From Olsenella sp. oral taxon 807 (GTDB lineage Bacteria > Actinomycetota > Coriobacteriia > Coriobacteriales > Atopobiaceae): a stretch of 64,000 nt of DNA. The translations under genes were made by a program, and so were the position numbers. Shown in pieces: positions 37,445 to 46,381 of the stretch (its first letter is position 1; each line of letters opens with the position of its first letter). The notes beneath the pieces are model-generated. The model was not told the DNA's origin. It searched no databases and saw only the letters and a program-made list of their open reading frames with translations. The DNA is taken from positions 1,550,001 through 1,614,000 of the forward strand of contig NZ_CP012069.2 in assembly GCF_001189515.2 (NCBI RefSeq). The letters are read 5' to 3'.

Positions 37445-38811
37445 GATACATCTTCTATTGGCTCATGATCGTACTGCCTATTTGGCAGGACAGCCCTTTA
37501 AAGAGTTCGCTTGGATCTTATGGATACTCGTTTGTACCCCTGCTATCTTTAGTCGCATGTGTCCCTTTTCTCCTTTTGACGATGCATAAGAGGCTGGTGA
37601 GGCGAGGGACTTTTACTGACGTTTGGTGGAGGCTCCTTTTTTACCTCATTGCCATAAACATCATCGCCGACCTTGTATGGGTCCTGACGGGTAACTCCAC
37701 GGTACTTAAGGGTGAGGATATTATGTCCAAGTCTTTGAGAGGACTGCTCACGGCGCTATCAATAGGTTCATATCTGATGATTGTCTCATATCTTGCAAAG
37801 GGATATGACGAGGAGCGAGTTACCAGGCCGTTCTTTCATGCGTTCGTGATCTTGACCGTCATCGCAATCGTTGAGTACATTCAACTGCCCAATGCCCTAC
37901 CATGGGCCCATTACTCGGGCATCTTCCCCTATAACAGGCCGAGACTCCTCACGACCGAGGCCTCCTGGACCACACCTCTCATCATTGTCTACGGCGGCGT
38001 GGCGCTACATTATTGCTTTAAAGTGAAGAATTGGCAGGCCCCAGGCTTTGCGGTTATCGCGGCCATAACGTTTATGATTGCAACGACCGTGGCAAAGTCG
38101 CTGCTTGTGATGGTGATCGTGGCGGTCGTAGTTGCATTGTGCGTGCTCATACGGCATGATGCGAGGTGGACTTTGCTTATCGTTCCTATTGTCTTAGTTG
38201 TTGCAGGCGTGCCGGGAATCTTCGATAAGATGACTGAACTTTTCCAGTCTGATATCAGTCAGTACACTTCAACAGCTACGCGTACGCTCTCAAACGCTGT
38301 AGCCTTTCTGTATTCGCTGATCTACCCCTTCGGCACCGGAAACGCGCTCTACCTGCAGCTCTTTCCGGATATGTTGGAGCGCTTCCAAGGGTTCTTCGGC
38401 AACATGGGTATCTCGCTCAACATGTCAGAGATCAACACCTACATCTATTCGAATAGCGACTTCGGCATGAGCGCGAAGTCCGCCGTCCTGCAGTACGGAA
38501 TGTACTGGGGCATTTTCGAGACGTTCCTCCTGCTTAGGGCGTTGTGGCGCTCTGGTCGTGTGCTCAGAAAAGACCTGCGGAGCTCGAGGACCCTTTATAT
38601 CGCCTATATCCTCGCGGTCATCAGCATCACACTCTTCGCGACGTTCGACAGTCAATACGAGTTCTTCGCTCTTATGGGGCTTCTTGACTATTACCGCGTC
38701 ACCGCAAAGGAAGCAGTGTTGTCGCCATCTGCTGCGGTGCGATCGCGCCACAGTCTGCTCTTCAGGCGCCCAATCCGCTTGCGGCCGCAATTTCCAAGTT
38801 ACGAAAGGTGA
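37441..38811 (+). CDS. wzy: Wzy-like O-antigen/capsule polymerase
   Basis: 456 residues with about ten to twelve membrane spans, a large outer loop around residues 270-330 (after GVPGIFDKMTELF), and a short basic C-terminal tail. The pattern fits Wzy/O-antigen-ligase-type polymerases, which join exported repeat units; this family is recognised by topology more than by motifs. It overlaps the preceding glycosyltransferase gene and lies 3 bases before the next. No other polymerase candidate was seen in the window. Confidence 0.75.
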   Translation: MRYIFYWLMIVLPIWQDSPLKSSLGSYGYSFVPLLSLVACVPFLLLTMHKRLVRRGTFTDVWWRLLFYLIAINIIADLVWVLTGNSTVLKGEDIMSKSLRGLLTALSIGSYLMIVSYLAKGYDEERVTRPFFHAFVILTVIAIVEYIQLPNALPWAHYSGIFPYNRPRLLTTEASWTTPLIIVYGGVALHYCFKVKNWQAPGFAVIAAITFMIATTVAKSLLVMVIVAVVVALCVLIRHDARWTLLIVPIVLVVAGVPGIFDKMTELFQSDISQYTSTATRTLSNAVAFLYSLIYPFGTGNALYLQLFPDMLERFQGFFGNMGISLNMSEINTYIYSNSDFGMSAKSAVLQYGMYWGIFETFLLLRALWRSGRVLRKDLRSSRTLYIAYILAVISITLFATFDSQYEFFALMGLLDYYRVTAKEAVLSPSAAVRSRHSLLFRRPIRLRPQFPSYER

Positions 38812-38814
38812 TCA

Positions 38815-39921
38815 ATGAGCAAGATCTTCATACTCTATAGCCGTTTTTATTGTTTCAAAGAGAGACGCTACGAGATAGGCGGCATCGAGACCTACATTCG
38901 CAACCTGTGTGATGTGTTCAACTCCGTTGATATAGAACCACACGTGGTCTTTGCAAGCGACCAGGCAATCGACACGACAATCGAAGGCGTTGCTCTCCAT
39001 TCCATCAAGGGTGGGATGAACACTCCGACGAAAGTTCTCGTTCAGAAGGCGCTCGAGCATGGGGATTCCAAGGCAGACATTTTCATCTTTGGAACCTCTT
39101 CTCTCATTCGTGAGCACCCCTTCAAGCGCTCTATCGCCATTCAACACGGCATCTACTGGGACACCACCGATTACAAGGGTCGTGAGCTCACCGGCACGAA
39201 GGCGCTGCTAGCTCGTGTCGCGCAGGGCAAGCGGCAGCTGGGGTTCCACTCCCTCGTCTCCCGCATGGTGTGCGTGGACCTAAACTACGTCAACTGGATG
39301 CGAGCGCTTAGCGTGGCCAATCGGCTGCCCTACACCTATATCCCCAACTTCGTGGATACCTCGACCCCGGTGCCAGAGCGCCCGCACGACGGGAGGGTCC
39401 GCGTTGTGTTCGCGCGGCGCTTCGAGCCTATACGGGGCTGCGGCCTGCTCATGGACGTGATGCCGCGTGTGCTGGCCGAGCATCCTGAAGTCGAACTGGC
39501 CGTGGCGGGCGAGGGCTCCATGGAGGCCGGGCTGCACGAGCGCTTCGATGACAACCCACGCGTCACCTTTACCCGCTACGACGCAGATGAGAGCGTGGCC
39601 TTCCATGGCCACTTCGACATCGCGCTCGTGCCCTCGGTGGCCTCCGAGGGCACGTCGCTCTCCCTCTTGGAGGCGATGGCGGCGGGATGCGCGGTGGTGG
39701 CCACGGACGTGGGCGGCATGTCGAACATCGTCCTTTCCGGCCACAACGGCCTGCTGGTGCGCCCGGAGGCGGGCGACCTGTACCGGGCCGTGGTCGCACT
39801 CATGAGAGACGCCGCGCTGAGAGAGCGCCTCACGCGCAACGCGCGACAGACGGCGGAGGACTCGTTTTCGAGGGATCGCTGGGCTAGGAGCTGGGCCAAC
39901 GTCCTCGGCGAGCTTGCGTAG
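38815..39921 (+). CDS. Family 4 glycosyltransferase
   Basis: 368 residues, GT-B fold. It starts MSKIFILYSRFYCFKERRYE with a GGIETYI loop (family 'GG-E' motif) and has VVFARRFEPIRG, LAVAGEGSMEAG and the E-x7-E pair in SEGTSLSLLEAMAAG. It transfers a sugar onto the lipid-linked unit. Gene spacing is 3 bases after wzy and 9 bases before licD, so it is clearly in the same operon. The second half is markedly more GC-rich than the first. Confidence 0.9.
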   Translation: MSKIFILYSRFYCFKERRYEIGGIETYIRNLCDVFNSVDIEPHVVFASDQAIDTTIEGVALHSIKGGMNTPTKVLVQKALEHGDSKADIFIFGTSSLIREHPFKRSIAIQHGIYWDTTDYKGRELTGTKALLARVAQGKRQLGFHSLVSRMVCVDLNYVNWMRALSVANRLPYTYIPNFVDTSTPVPERPHDGRVRVVFARRFEPIRGCGLLMDVMPRVLAEHPEVELAVAGEGSMEAGLHERFDDNPRVTFTRYDADESVAFHGHFDIALVPSVASEGTSLSLLEAMAAGCAVVATDVGGMSNIVLSGHNGLLVRPEAGDLYRAVVALMRDAALRERLTRNARQTAEDSFSRDRWARSWANVLGELA

Positions 39922-39930
39922 GTGGTGAAA

Positions 39931-40746
39931 ATGAGACCTGTCAAGGATAGGGAGATCAAGCAGATAGCTTTCGAGACCCTAAAGCACATAAAGGAACTCT
40001 GTGATGCCGAGGACATTCGTTACTTCCTGGGCTACGGGACCGCACTCGGGGCGGTTCGCCACAAGGGGTTTATCCCTTGGGACGACGACGTGGACGTGTA
40101 CATGCTGCGCACCGACTTCGAACGCTACGTAGCGGCGGACAAGAGGACTGGCGGCAGATATCGCCTCGTCTGCACCGAGAACGAGGCCAGGTACACGTTG
40201 CCGTTGCCCAAGGTCGTGGATACGCAGACCGTACTGCACCAGACGGACCAGGTTGAGGCTTTCGACCTAGGCGTCTACGTGGACGTGTTCGTGCTCGACG
40301 CCGTGCCTGCAAATGACAGTGAGAGAATAGCTCTTTACCATAGACTAGACAGAATCCAGCGCGAATGGGAGGCGGCTCAGTATGCTCCGACAACCTCCAC
40401 ACATCCCGTTAAGAGAATGGGGAAGTGGTTTCTGAACGCCCTAGGACCACGGCGCTTCTCCGTGCGGATAGACAAGGTCGCCAAAGCCGTCGACTCGAAT
40501 GGCGAAACGGGTTACGTTAGTCCCTCGACCTACTGCGTCTACGGGAGAGAGAGGGAGACCTACCCGCTGGAATGGTTCGGCGGTAACCGCACGCAGGAAT
40601 TCTGCAGGATGGAGTTCACCGTGCCAGATCGCGTTGAGGACTACCTCACTAGGCTCTACGATGACTACATGCAGCTGCCGCCCATCGAACAGCGCAAGTC
40701 ACACCATTGCTTCGAGGCTTTCTGGAAAGAAAATGCCCATGAGTAG
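39931..40746 (+). CDS. licD: LicD-family phosphotransferase
   Basis: 271 residues from the ATG at 39931 (AGGTGG just upstream; GTG codons at 39922 and 39925 are possible). Diagnostic LicD motif YGTALGAVRHKGFIPWDDDV near residues 38-57, with the metal-binding Asp cluster. LicD enzymes transfer phosphocholine or a similar phospho-substituent from a CDP-activated donor to a glycan. The fused activation enzyme is encoded directly downstream and overlaps its end. Confidence 0.92.
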   Translation: MRPVKDREIKQIAFETLKHIKELCDAEDIRYFLGYGTALGAVRHKGFIPWDDDVDVYMLRTDFERYVAADKRTGGRYRLVCTENEARYTLPLPKVVDTQTVLHQTDQVEAFDLGVYVDVFVLDAVPANDSERIALYHRLDRIQREWEAAQYAPTTSTHPVKRMGKWFLNALGPRRFSVRIDKVAKAVDSNGETGYVSPSTYCVYGRERETYPLEWFGGNRTQEFCRMEFTVPDRVEDYLTRLYDDYMQLPPIEQRKSHHCFEAFWKENAHE

Positions 40747-42316
40747 CGTGAAGATGGCCGTCATCCTCGCCGCCGGCAAGTCCTCCAAGTTCTTCCCGCC
40801 GCTCTACGACAAGCCCAAGGGTCTCTTCGAGTACCAAGGCGAGGTACTGATCGAGCGGCAGATCCGGCAGTTGCACGAGGCCGGGATCGGGGACGTCACA
40901 GTCGTAATCGGCTACGAGAAGGAGCGGTTCTTCTACTTGGCTGAAAAGATGGGCGTGAACCTTGTTGTGAGTCCGAACTGGGCCGACGAGGGCAGTCTGG
41001 CCAGCATGGCCCTCGTACGGGACAGGTTGGGAGGCTCCTTCGCCTGCTACGCCGACCAGTGGTACGAGAGGAACCCGTTCCTGGGCTTCAAGCCGAGAGG
41101 CCGGTCTGTTCGCATGGCGCAAGAGCAGACCGACGCCACCCGCGAGTTTGTGGTGGACGAGGCTGCCGACGGCAGGCTCTCCGGCATGCGCACGGGCGCG
41201 GGGTCGGGCCTTTGCATGGTAGGGGCGGTCTACCTGACTCCAGAGTTCGCGGACAGGCTTATGCTCCTCTGGGACAAGGAGCGCAGCTGGCTTGGCACCC
41301 GGGGCATGTTTTGGGAGCAGTTCTGGGGCAGGCATGCCGACGAGCTCCCGCTCTACGCTTGGCCCGCGCCCGAGGGCTACAGGGAGTTCGACTCGCTCGG
41401 CGACTTCGGGGTCGACGGGGTGCTCCAGAATATGGACCAGGGGGCCGTGAGCAACATCTGCCGCCTGCTGGGGTGCAAGCCATCCGACATCCGCGATGTG
41501 GAGCCCATCAGCGCCGGTCTCACGAACGTGTCCTTCACCTTCGTGGTCGCGAGCGAGAGGTACGTCTACCGCCATCCGGGCGCAAGCTCGTCGGCCCTGG
41601 TGGACCGCGCGGCGGAGGTCGTGGCGCAGGGCGTGGCCAAGGACCTGGGTATCGACTACAGCGTAATAGACATTTCCGAGGAGGGTTGGAAGCTGTCCTG
41701 CTTCGTGCCTTCTGAGAGGAAGTTCGACTACAACAGGCCTGATGACCTGGCAGCGGGAGTGGCGCAGATACGGACGCTGCATAGGAGCGGAGTGACCTGC
41801 GCCCACCGCATGGACATGCTCGCCGAGGGCGAGCGTCTACAGGGCCTGGCATCGGCCTCCAAAGGAGACATCAGGGTCGAGCAGGCGGGCATCCATGAGA
41901 AAGTTACCCGCGTCTGGCACCACGTGGAGCTGGACGGCTGGCCCAAGGTGCTCTGCCACAACGACACCTACGCCGTAAATTGGATTGTGGGGCCAGAAGG
42001 GCCCTGCCTCATCGACTGGGAGTACGCAGGGATGAACGACCCCATGGCCGACCTCGCCACCATGCCAGTGAGGGACGGCCTTACTCGCGAGAAGTACGAC
42101 GAGATCACCTCGCTCTACTTCGGGGGCAACGTCAGCTTCGAGCGGAGGCGGCACGCCTATGGGGTGGCAGTCCTCTCAAGCTGGTACTGGCTCTCTTGGG
42201 CGCTCTTCAAGGACACGCTCGGGGAGGACGGCTACTTCATGCTCAACGCCTGGCGGGCGCTCAGCCTCTACACGGACCTGGCGCTTTCGATGTACGAGAG
42301 CGGCGACCAACGATGA
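40739..42316 (+). CDS. Fused cytidylyltransferase-choline kinase (LicC-LicA-like)
   Basis: 525 residues from the ATG at 40739; a start at 40733 is also possible. Residues 1 to about 235: nucleotidyltransferase (VKMAVILAAGKSSKFFPPLY, DKPKGLFEYQGEVLIERQI, ADQWYERN). About 245-525: choline/ethanolamine kinase fold (HNDTYAVNW, the HxD...N active site; CLIDWEYAG, the metal-binding DW). One protein would thus phosphorylate and CDP-activate a small alcohol such as choline for LicD. No choline uptake gene (licB) was found in the window. Confidence 0.88.
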   Translation: MSSVKMAVILAAGKSSKFFPPLYDKPKGLFEYQGEVLIERQIRQLHEAGIGDVTVVIGYEKERFFYLAEKMGVNLVVSPNWADEGSLASMALVRDRLGGSFACYADQWYERNPFLGFKPRGRSVRMAQEQTDATREFVVDEAADGRLSGMRTGAGSGLCMVGAVYLTPEFADRLMLLWDKERSWLGTRGMFWEQFWGRHADELPLYAWPAPEGYREFDSLGDFGVDGVLQNMDQGAVSNICRLLGCKPSDIRDVEPISAGLTNVSFTFVVASERYVYRHPGASSSALVDRAAEVVAQGVAKDLGIDYSVIDISEEGWKLSCFVPSERKFDYNRPDDLAAGVAQIRTLHRSGVTCAHRMDMLAEGERLQGLASASKGDIRVEQAGIHEKVTRVWHHVELDGWPKVLCHNDTYAVNWIVGPEGPCLIDWEYAGMNDPMADLATMPVRDGLTREKYDEITSLYFGGNVSFERRRHAYGVAVLSSWYWLSWALFKDTLGEDGYFMLNAWRALSLYTDLALSMYESGDQR

Positions 42317-43047
42317 GGAATGTCGCAATTATCCTCGCCGGTGGACGGGGCACCCGCATGGGAGCTGACGTGCCCAAGCAGTTCGTGCGCGTGCTGGGAC
42401 GGCCCGTGCTCTCCTACACCATCGAGCGCTTCCAGAGGCACCCCGAGGTGGACATCATCGAGGTCGTCTGTCGCGACGGGTGGAAGGACGAGATCGACGA
42501 CATCTGCCTCAAGGGCGACTTTTCCAAGGTGCGTTGGGTCGCACCCGGAGGGACCACCTTCCAGGAGTCCGTGATGAATGGGCTGGACTACTTGGACGGC
42601 AGGATTTCAGATGACGACCAGGCGCTCATCCACTACGGGGTCTCACCCTTCGTCTCCGACGAAGTTATCTCGGACGCGATACGGGTCTGCAAGCTGCACG
42701 GCAACGCGAGCCCGGCACACAGCCAGGTCTACCTGGCCGCCACAAAGGGCGATGGCGAGTCCACCACGGAGTTCCTCGACCGCGACCAGATCATGGTCTT
42801 CAACTCCCCGCAAGCGCTTCGCTACGGCTACGCCAAGTGGGTCTACGCCGAGGGCAAGAGGCGCGGCCTCATCGAGAAAGTGGAACCGCACACGACAAGT
42901 CTCATGCTCGCCTTGGGCGAGCGAGTGTGGTTCTCAAAGGGCTTAACTTCAAACATCAAGATCACCACGCCCGAGGATCTGCGTATGTTCGAGGGCTGGG
43001 TGCTCTACGAGCGAGTGCACGCAGTCGGAAAGGGCGGCGATTCGTAG
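42313..43047 (+). CDS. IspD/TarI-family cytidylyltransferase
   Basis: 244 residues; ATG overlaps the previous stop (ATGA). Starts MRNVAIILAGGRGTRMGADV with PKQFVRVLGRPVLSYTI, the CTP-binding loop and signature of the IspD/TarI family. In a glycan operon it more likely makes CDP-ribitol or CDP-glycerol-type donors than the isoprenoid intermediate. No TarJ-like reductase lies next to it, so the alcohol would have to come from elsewhere. It could also serve as a second phospho-substituent activator next to LicD. Confidence 0.85.
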   Translation: MRNVAIILAGGRGTRMGADVPKQFVRVLGRPVLSYTIERFQRHPEVDIIEVVCRDGWKDEIDDICLKGDFSKVRWVAPGGTTFQESVMNGLDYLDGRISDDDQALIHYGVSPFVSDEVISDAIRVCKLHGNASPAHSQVYLAATKGDGESTTEFLDRDQIMVFNSPQALRYGYAKWVYAEGKRRGLIEKVEPHTTSLMLALGERVWFSKGLTSNIKITTPEDLRMFEGWVLYERVHAVGKGGDS

Positions 43048-44517
43048 ATGGCTGAGATCTCCAAGCATACGGTCGTCACGTCACTCGTGTGGAAGTTCCT
43101 CGAGCGCGGCAGCGCCCAGCTCGTCTCGTTCGTGGTCTCGTTGGTCCTAGCGCGCCTGCTGGGCCCCACCGACTACGGCATCGTCTCGCTCGTGCTCGTT
43201 TTCACAGCCATCGCCCTGGTGTTCGTGCAGGGCGGCTTCAACACGGCACTCATCCAGAAGGACGGGGCCACGGACCTAGACTACTCCAGCGTGCTCGTAT
43301 TCTCGCTGGGGATGGCGCTCGCCATCTACCTGGTATTGTTCCTGGCAGCTCCCGCTGTGGCCGATTTCTACGGCAACCCCGACGTCTGCCAGATCCTGCG
43401 CGTGATGGCGTTGGTGCTGTTGCCCGGTGCGTACAATTCGGTACAGGTGGCTTACGCCGAGAAGACCTTCCAGTTCTGCAAACTCTTCGTGGCAAACCTC
43501 GCCATAGCTGTGTGTACGGGCACGGCGGGCATAGTGCTGGCCTTCGCGGGGGCGGGCGTGTGGGCGCTCGTAGCCCAACAGCTGGGCAACCAGCTCTTCG
43601 TCTGTATGATGCTCATCTTCACACTGCGCTGGCGGCCCCACCTCGACTTCTCGGCGGCCTCCATACGCGAGCTCTTCGGCTTTGGGGCCAACGTGCTCGC
43701 CGGCGACCTGCTCGTGCAGATCTTCCTTAACCTGCGCAACCTCATCGTGGGGCGCGTTTTCGACACGGCCACGCTCGGCCTCTTCAACCGCGGGCATCAG
43801 TTCCCGGCGGCGGCCATGCAGGCCGTGACCGGCAGCATACAGGAGGTTATGCTCCCCACCTTCTCCGGTGTGCAGAACGACCCGAGGCGCGTCCTGTCCA
43901 TAGTACGCAGGTCGGTGCAGGCGAGCTGTTTCGCCATCTTTCCACTCATGTTCGGCCTTACCGCCTGTGCTGCACCCCTAGTATCCCTCCTGCTGGGCGA
44001 GACATGGGCGGGCTGCGTGCCCTACCTGCAGGTATTCGCGATCTCCTATTGCTTCCAGCCAATCCAGATTATCTGCGCCCAGGCCATGAGAGGTCTCGGC
44101 GACAGCGGAACCACGCTTAAGCTGGAGGTCGTGCGCAAGTCAACCGAGCTGGGACTCATGTTCGGCAGTATCACTCTGGGGCCCGTCGCCCTGGCGGCGA
44201 GCTCAGTGGCAGCCGGCACTGTCTCCTGCGCGATGGCCCTGGTGCCCAATGTGCGGGTGCTGGGCTACAGGCTGCGCGACCAGCTGGCCGACCTGGCCCG
44301 GCCGCTTCTGGGCTCGATCGTGATTGTGGCCTGCGTACAGGCGGTAGGCCTGCTGTCGCTTCCCAGCACGGTGGCGCTGGCTCTGCAGGTCATTACGGGC
44401 ATGACCTCCTACGCGGTCCTCATGGCCGCTTTGCACGACGACACAATGACGACTCTGGTCTCCGGGTTGCGGAGGTTCCGCGCCTGCAGACGGGGGCGCA
44501 CCCAGGAAGGAGAGTGA
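43048..44517 (+). CDS. Wzx-type polysaccharide flippase (second)
   Basis: 489 residues, about fourteen spans, starting SLVWKFLERGSAQLVSFVVS and LARLLGPTDYGIVSLV, the typical beginning of the PST/Wzx family ('R.L.P.D.G'). Start directly abuts the previous stop. It flips the undecaprenyl-linked repeat unit for Wzy. It is more WzxC-like than the protein at 18611-19918, so the two probably handle different lipid-linked sugars. Confidence 0.9.
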   Translation: MAEISKHTVVTSLVWKFLERGSAQLVSFVVSLVLARLLGPTDYGIVSLVLVFTAIALVFVQGGFNTALIQKDGATDLDYSSVLVFSLGMALAIYLVLFLAAPAVADFYGNPDVCQILRVMALVLLPGAYNSVQVAYAEKTFQFCKLFVANLAIAVCTGTAGIVLAFAGAGVWALVAQQLGNQLFVCMMLIFTLRWRPHLDFSAASIRELFGFGANVLAGDLLVQIFLNLRNLIVGRVFDTATLGLFNRGHQFPAAAMQAVTGSIQEVMLPTFSGVQNDPRRVLSIVRRSVQASCFAIFPLMFGLTACAAPLVSLLLGETWAGCVPYLQVFAISYCFQPIQIICAQAMRGLGDSGTTLKLEVVRKSTELGLMFGSITLGPVALAASSVAAGTVSCAMALVPNVRVLGYRLRDQLADLARPLLGSIVIVACVQAVGLLSLPSTVALALQVITGMTSYAVLMAALHDDTMTTLVSGLRRFRACRRGRTQEGE

Positions 44518-44519
44518 CC

Positions 44520-45638
44520 ATGGGCAGACGGAAAGTGATGCTCATCTTCGGGACCCGTCCCGAGGCGATAAAGATGTGCCCGCTCGTGAACATATTGAAG
44601 GGTAGAACCGAGGACTTCGACGTAGTGGTAACTGTGACGGGTCAGCACCGCGAGATGCTCCAGCAGGTACTCGACGTTTTTGGCGTGGTTCCGGATCACG
44701 ACCTGAAAGTGATGAGGACGGACCAAACGCTCTTCGACGTGACTAGCGACGTGCTCACGCGTCTGAAGCCGATACTGGAGGAGAGGCCCAGCGCCGTACT
44801 CGTACACGGGGACACCACGACCTCTTTCGCAGCGGCGCTGGCTTGCTTCTACCTGCAGATCTCCGTCGGGCACGTGGAGGCGGGCTTGCGCACCCACGAC
44901 ATCAACTCACCTTGGCCCGAGGAGTTCAACCGCCAGGCCGTTGACATCATCACCCATTGGTACTTCGCGCCTACGGAGATCTCGAGGCAGAACCTGCTCG
45001 ACGAGGGCAAGCCGGCGGGCAGGATTTGGGTCACCGGCAACACGGGCGTCGACGCACTGAGGACTACGGTGCGGGAGAGCTACAGCAATCCCGAGCTGGA
45101 GTGGGCTAAGGGCTCCCGCCTCATCCTTATCACGGCCCACCGCAGGGAGAACCTGGGAGAACCCATGCACCGCATGTTCCGGGCCATACGCCGGGTGATG
45201 GAGGAGCATCCCGATATCAAGGCCATCTGCCCCATTCACATGAACCCGAAGGCGCGCGCGGCGGCGCATGCAGAGCTCGACGGCTTTGACCGGCTTCGCA
45301 TCATCGAGCCCCTGGATGTGCTCGACTTCCACAACTTCATGGCCCACTCCTACCTGGTCCTCACGGACTCGGGCGGCATCCAGGAGGAAGCACCCAGCCT
45401 GGGCAAGCCGGTCCTTGTCATGCGTGACGCTACCGAACGTCCCGAGGGCGTGGCGGCCGGGACCTTGAAGCTCGTGGGCACCGACGAAGACGTGATCTAC
45501 CGGGAGTTCAGCCGACTGCTTTCCGACCCGGATGCGTACGCGGAAATGTCCCATGCGTCCAACCCCTACGGCGACGGGCACGCTTCCGAGCGGATTGCGG
45601 ACGTACTGGCGGAAATTTCCGACTCGACACGCGAGTAA
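44520..45638 (+). CDS. wecB: UDP-N-acetylglucosamine 2-epimerase (non-hydrolysing)
   Basis: 372 residues from the ATG at 44520 behind AAGGAG; a GTG at 44514 overlaps the preceding stop. It has FGTRPEAIKMCPLV at the start, VTGQHREML, GDTTTSFA, GHVEAGLRT, and LTDSGGIQEEAPSLGKPVL. All are WecB/MnaA signatures. It interconverts UDP-GlcNAc and UDP-ManNAc and so provides ManNAc for the glycan. No WecC dehydrogenase or TagA is nearby. Last gene of the plus-strand operon. Confidence 0.95.
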   Translation: MGRRKVMLIFGTRPEAIKMCPLVNILKGRTEDFDVVVTVTGQHREMLQQVLDVFGVVPDHDLKVMRTDQTLFDVTSDVLTRLKPILEERPSAVLVHGDTTTSFAAALACFYLQISVGHVEAGLRTHDINSPWPEEFNRQAVDIITHWYFAPTEISRQNLLDEGKPAGRIWVTGNTGVDALRTTVRESYSNPELEWAKGSRLILITAHRRENLGEPMHRMFRAIRRVMEEHPDIKAICPIHMNPKARAAAHAELDGFDRLRIIEPLDVLDFHNFMAHSYLVLTDSGGIQEEAPSLGKPVLVMRDATERPEGVAAGTLKLVGTDEDVIYREFSRLLSDPDAYAEMSHASNPYGDGHASERIADVLAEISDSTRE

Positions 45639-45734
45639 GTCACTCATGAGTGCCAAAACTGAAATGCGGCAACAGAAACCCGAGATTCGCCCGGCCGCAA
45701 GCGCTTAGGTAACGAGGGCCTCAAGCTCGTGACG

Positions 45735-46381
45735 TTACGAGTCGAGTCCCTCGAACTGGAGGAGATCGAGAGGGTGTCCGAATCTGATTAAATGCTCCCC
45801 AATGTGCTTCATAACCGCAGGGTATCGGTACTTCCCCCGCCTCCCGGACGCCCCCGGGTCGGGTGGGGCGGGGGCTGCGGGCGGAAGACCTCCCCGTGCA
45901 GCTGGTCGCGGCGGTAGTACCCCAGGCAGCAGTCGGCGACCAGGGCCGTGGTGGCGTCGCGCCCGCGATGCGAGTACCTCCAGGAGAGCTCGTCCGCGTA
46001 AGGACCGCGGCCCCGCCGTCGACAGGCCGCAGGACGTCCGGTGGCCTAGGACTCGAGGTTCGAGATCACGTGGCGCGAGGTGTGGAGGCTCGCGTCGCGC
46101 CCGTCCGCGTCGAACTTGCGCCGCAGCGGGCCCCGCAGTCCGGGACGACCCCGGGGGAGCGGCGCCCGCGCCTGCCCGAGGTGTGCCCGGCCGCCGCGAG
46201 CATCGGCCGCGGGCCCGTGGACCGCGTCTCCTCGTCCTGTCGCGCGCGGCGATGAGGAAGTCGTCCGCCTCGACCCCGCCCGACAGCACGTCGGAGGCAC
46301 CCCGGCCTCGCCATGGCGCCGCGCAGGCGCCCCGGCACGAGGGTCGCCGTGCTCTCCGAGACCCCTACCTGGGCGGCGAGC
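45735..46381 (-). pseudogene. Decayed IS1595-like transposase, main part
   Basis: On the minus strand, reading from 46381 down: GLAAQVGVSESTATLV, then after frameshifts SGGVEADDFLIAARDR, then a GC-rich scrambled stretch. The order helix-turn-helix then 'GVVEADE' resembles IS1595/ISXO2-type transposases with several frame disruptions. Its N-terminal half lies on the far side of the 1.87-kb element at 46382-48251. No terminal repeats of its own were recognised. Confidence 0.45.
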
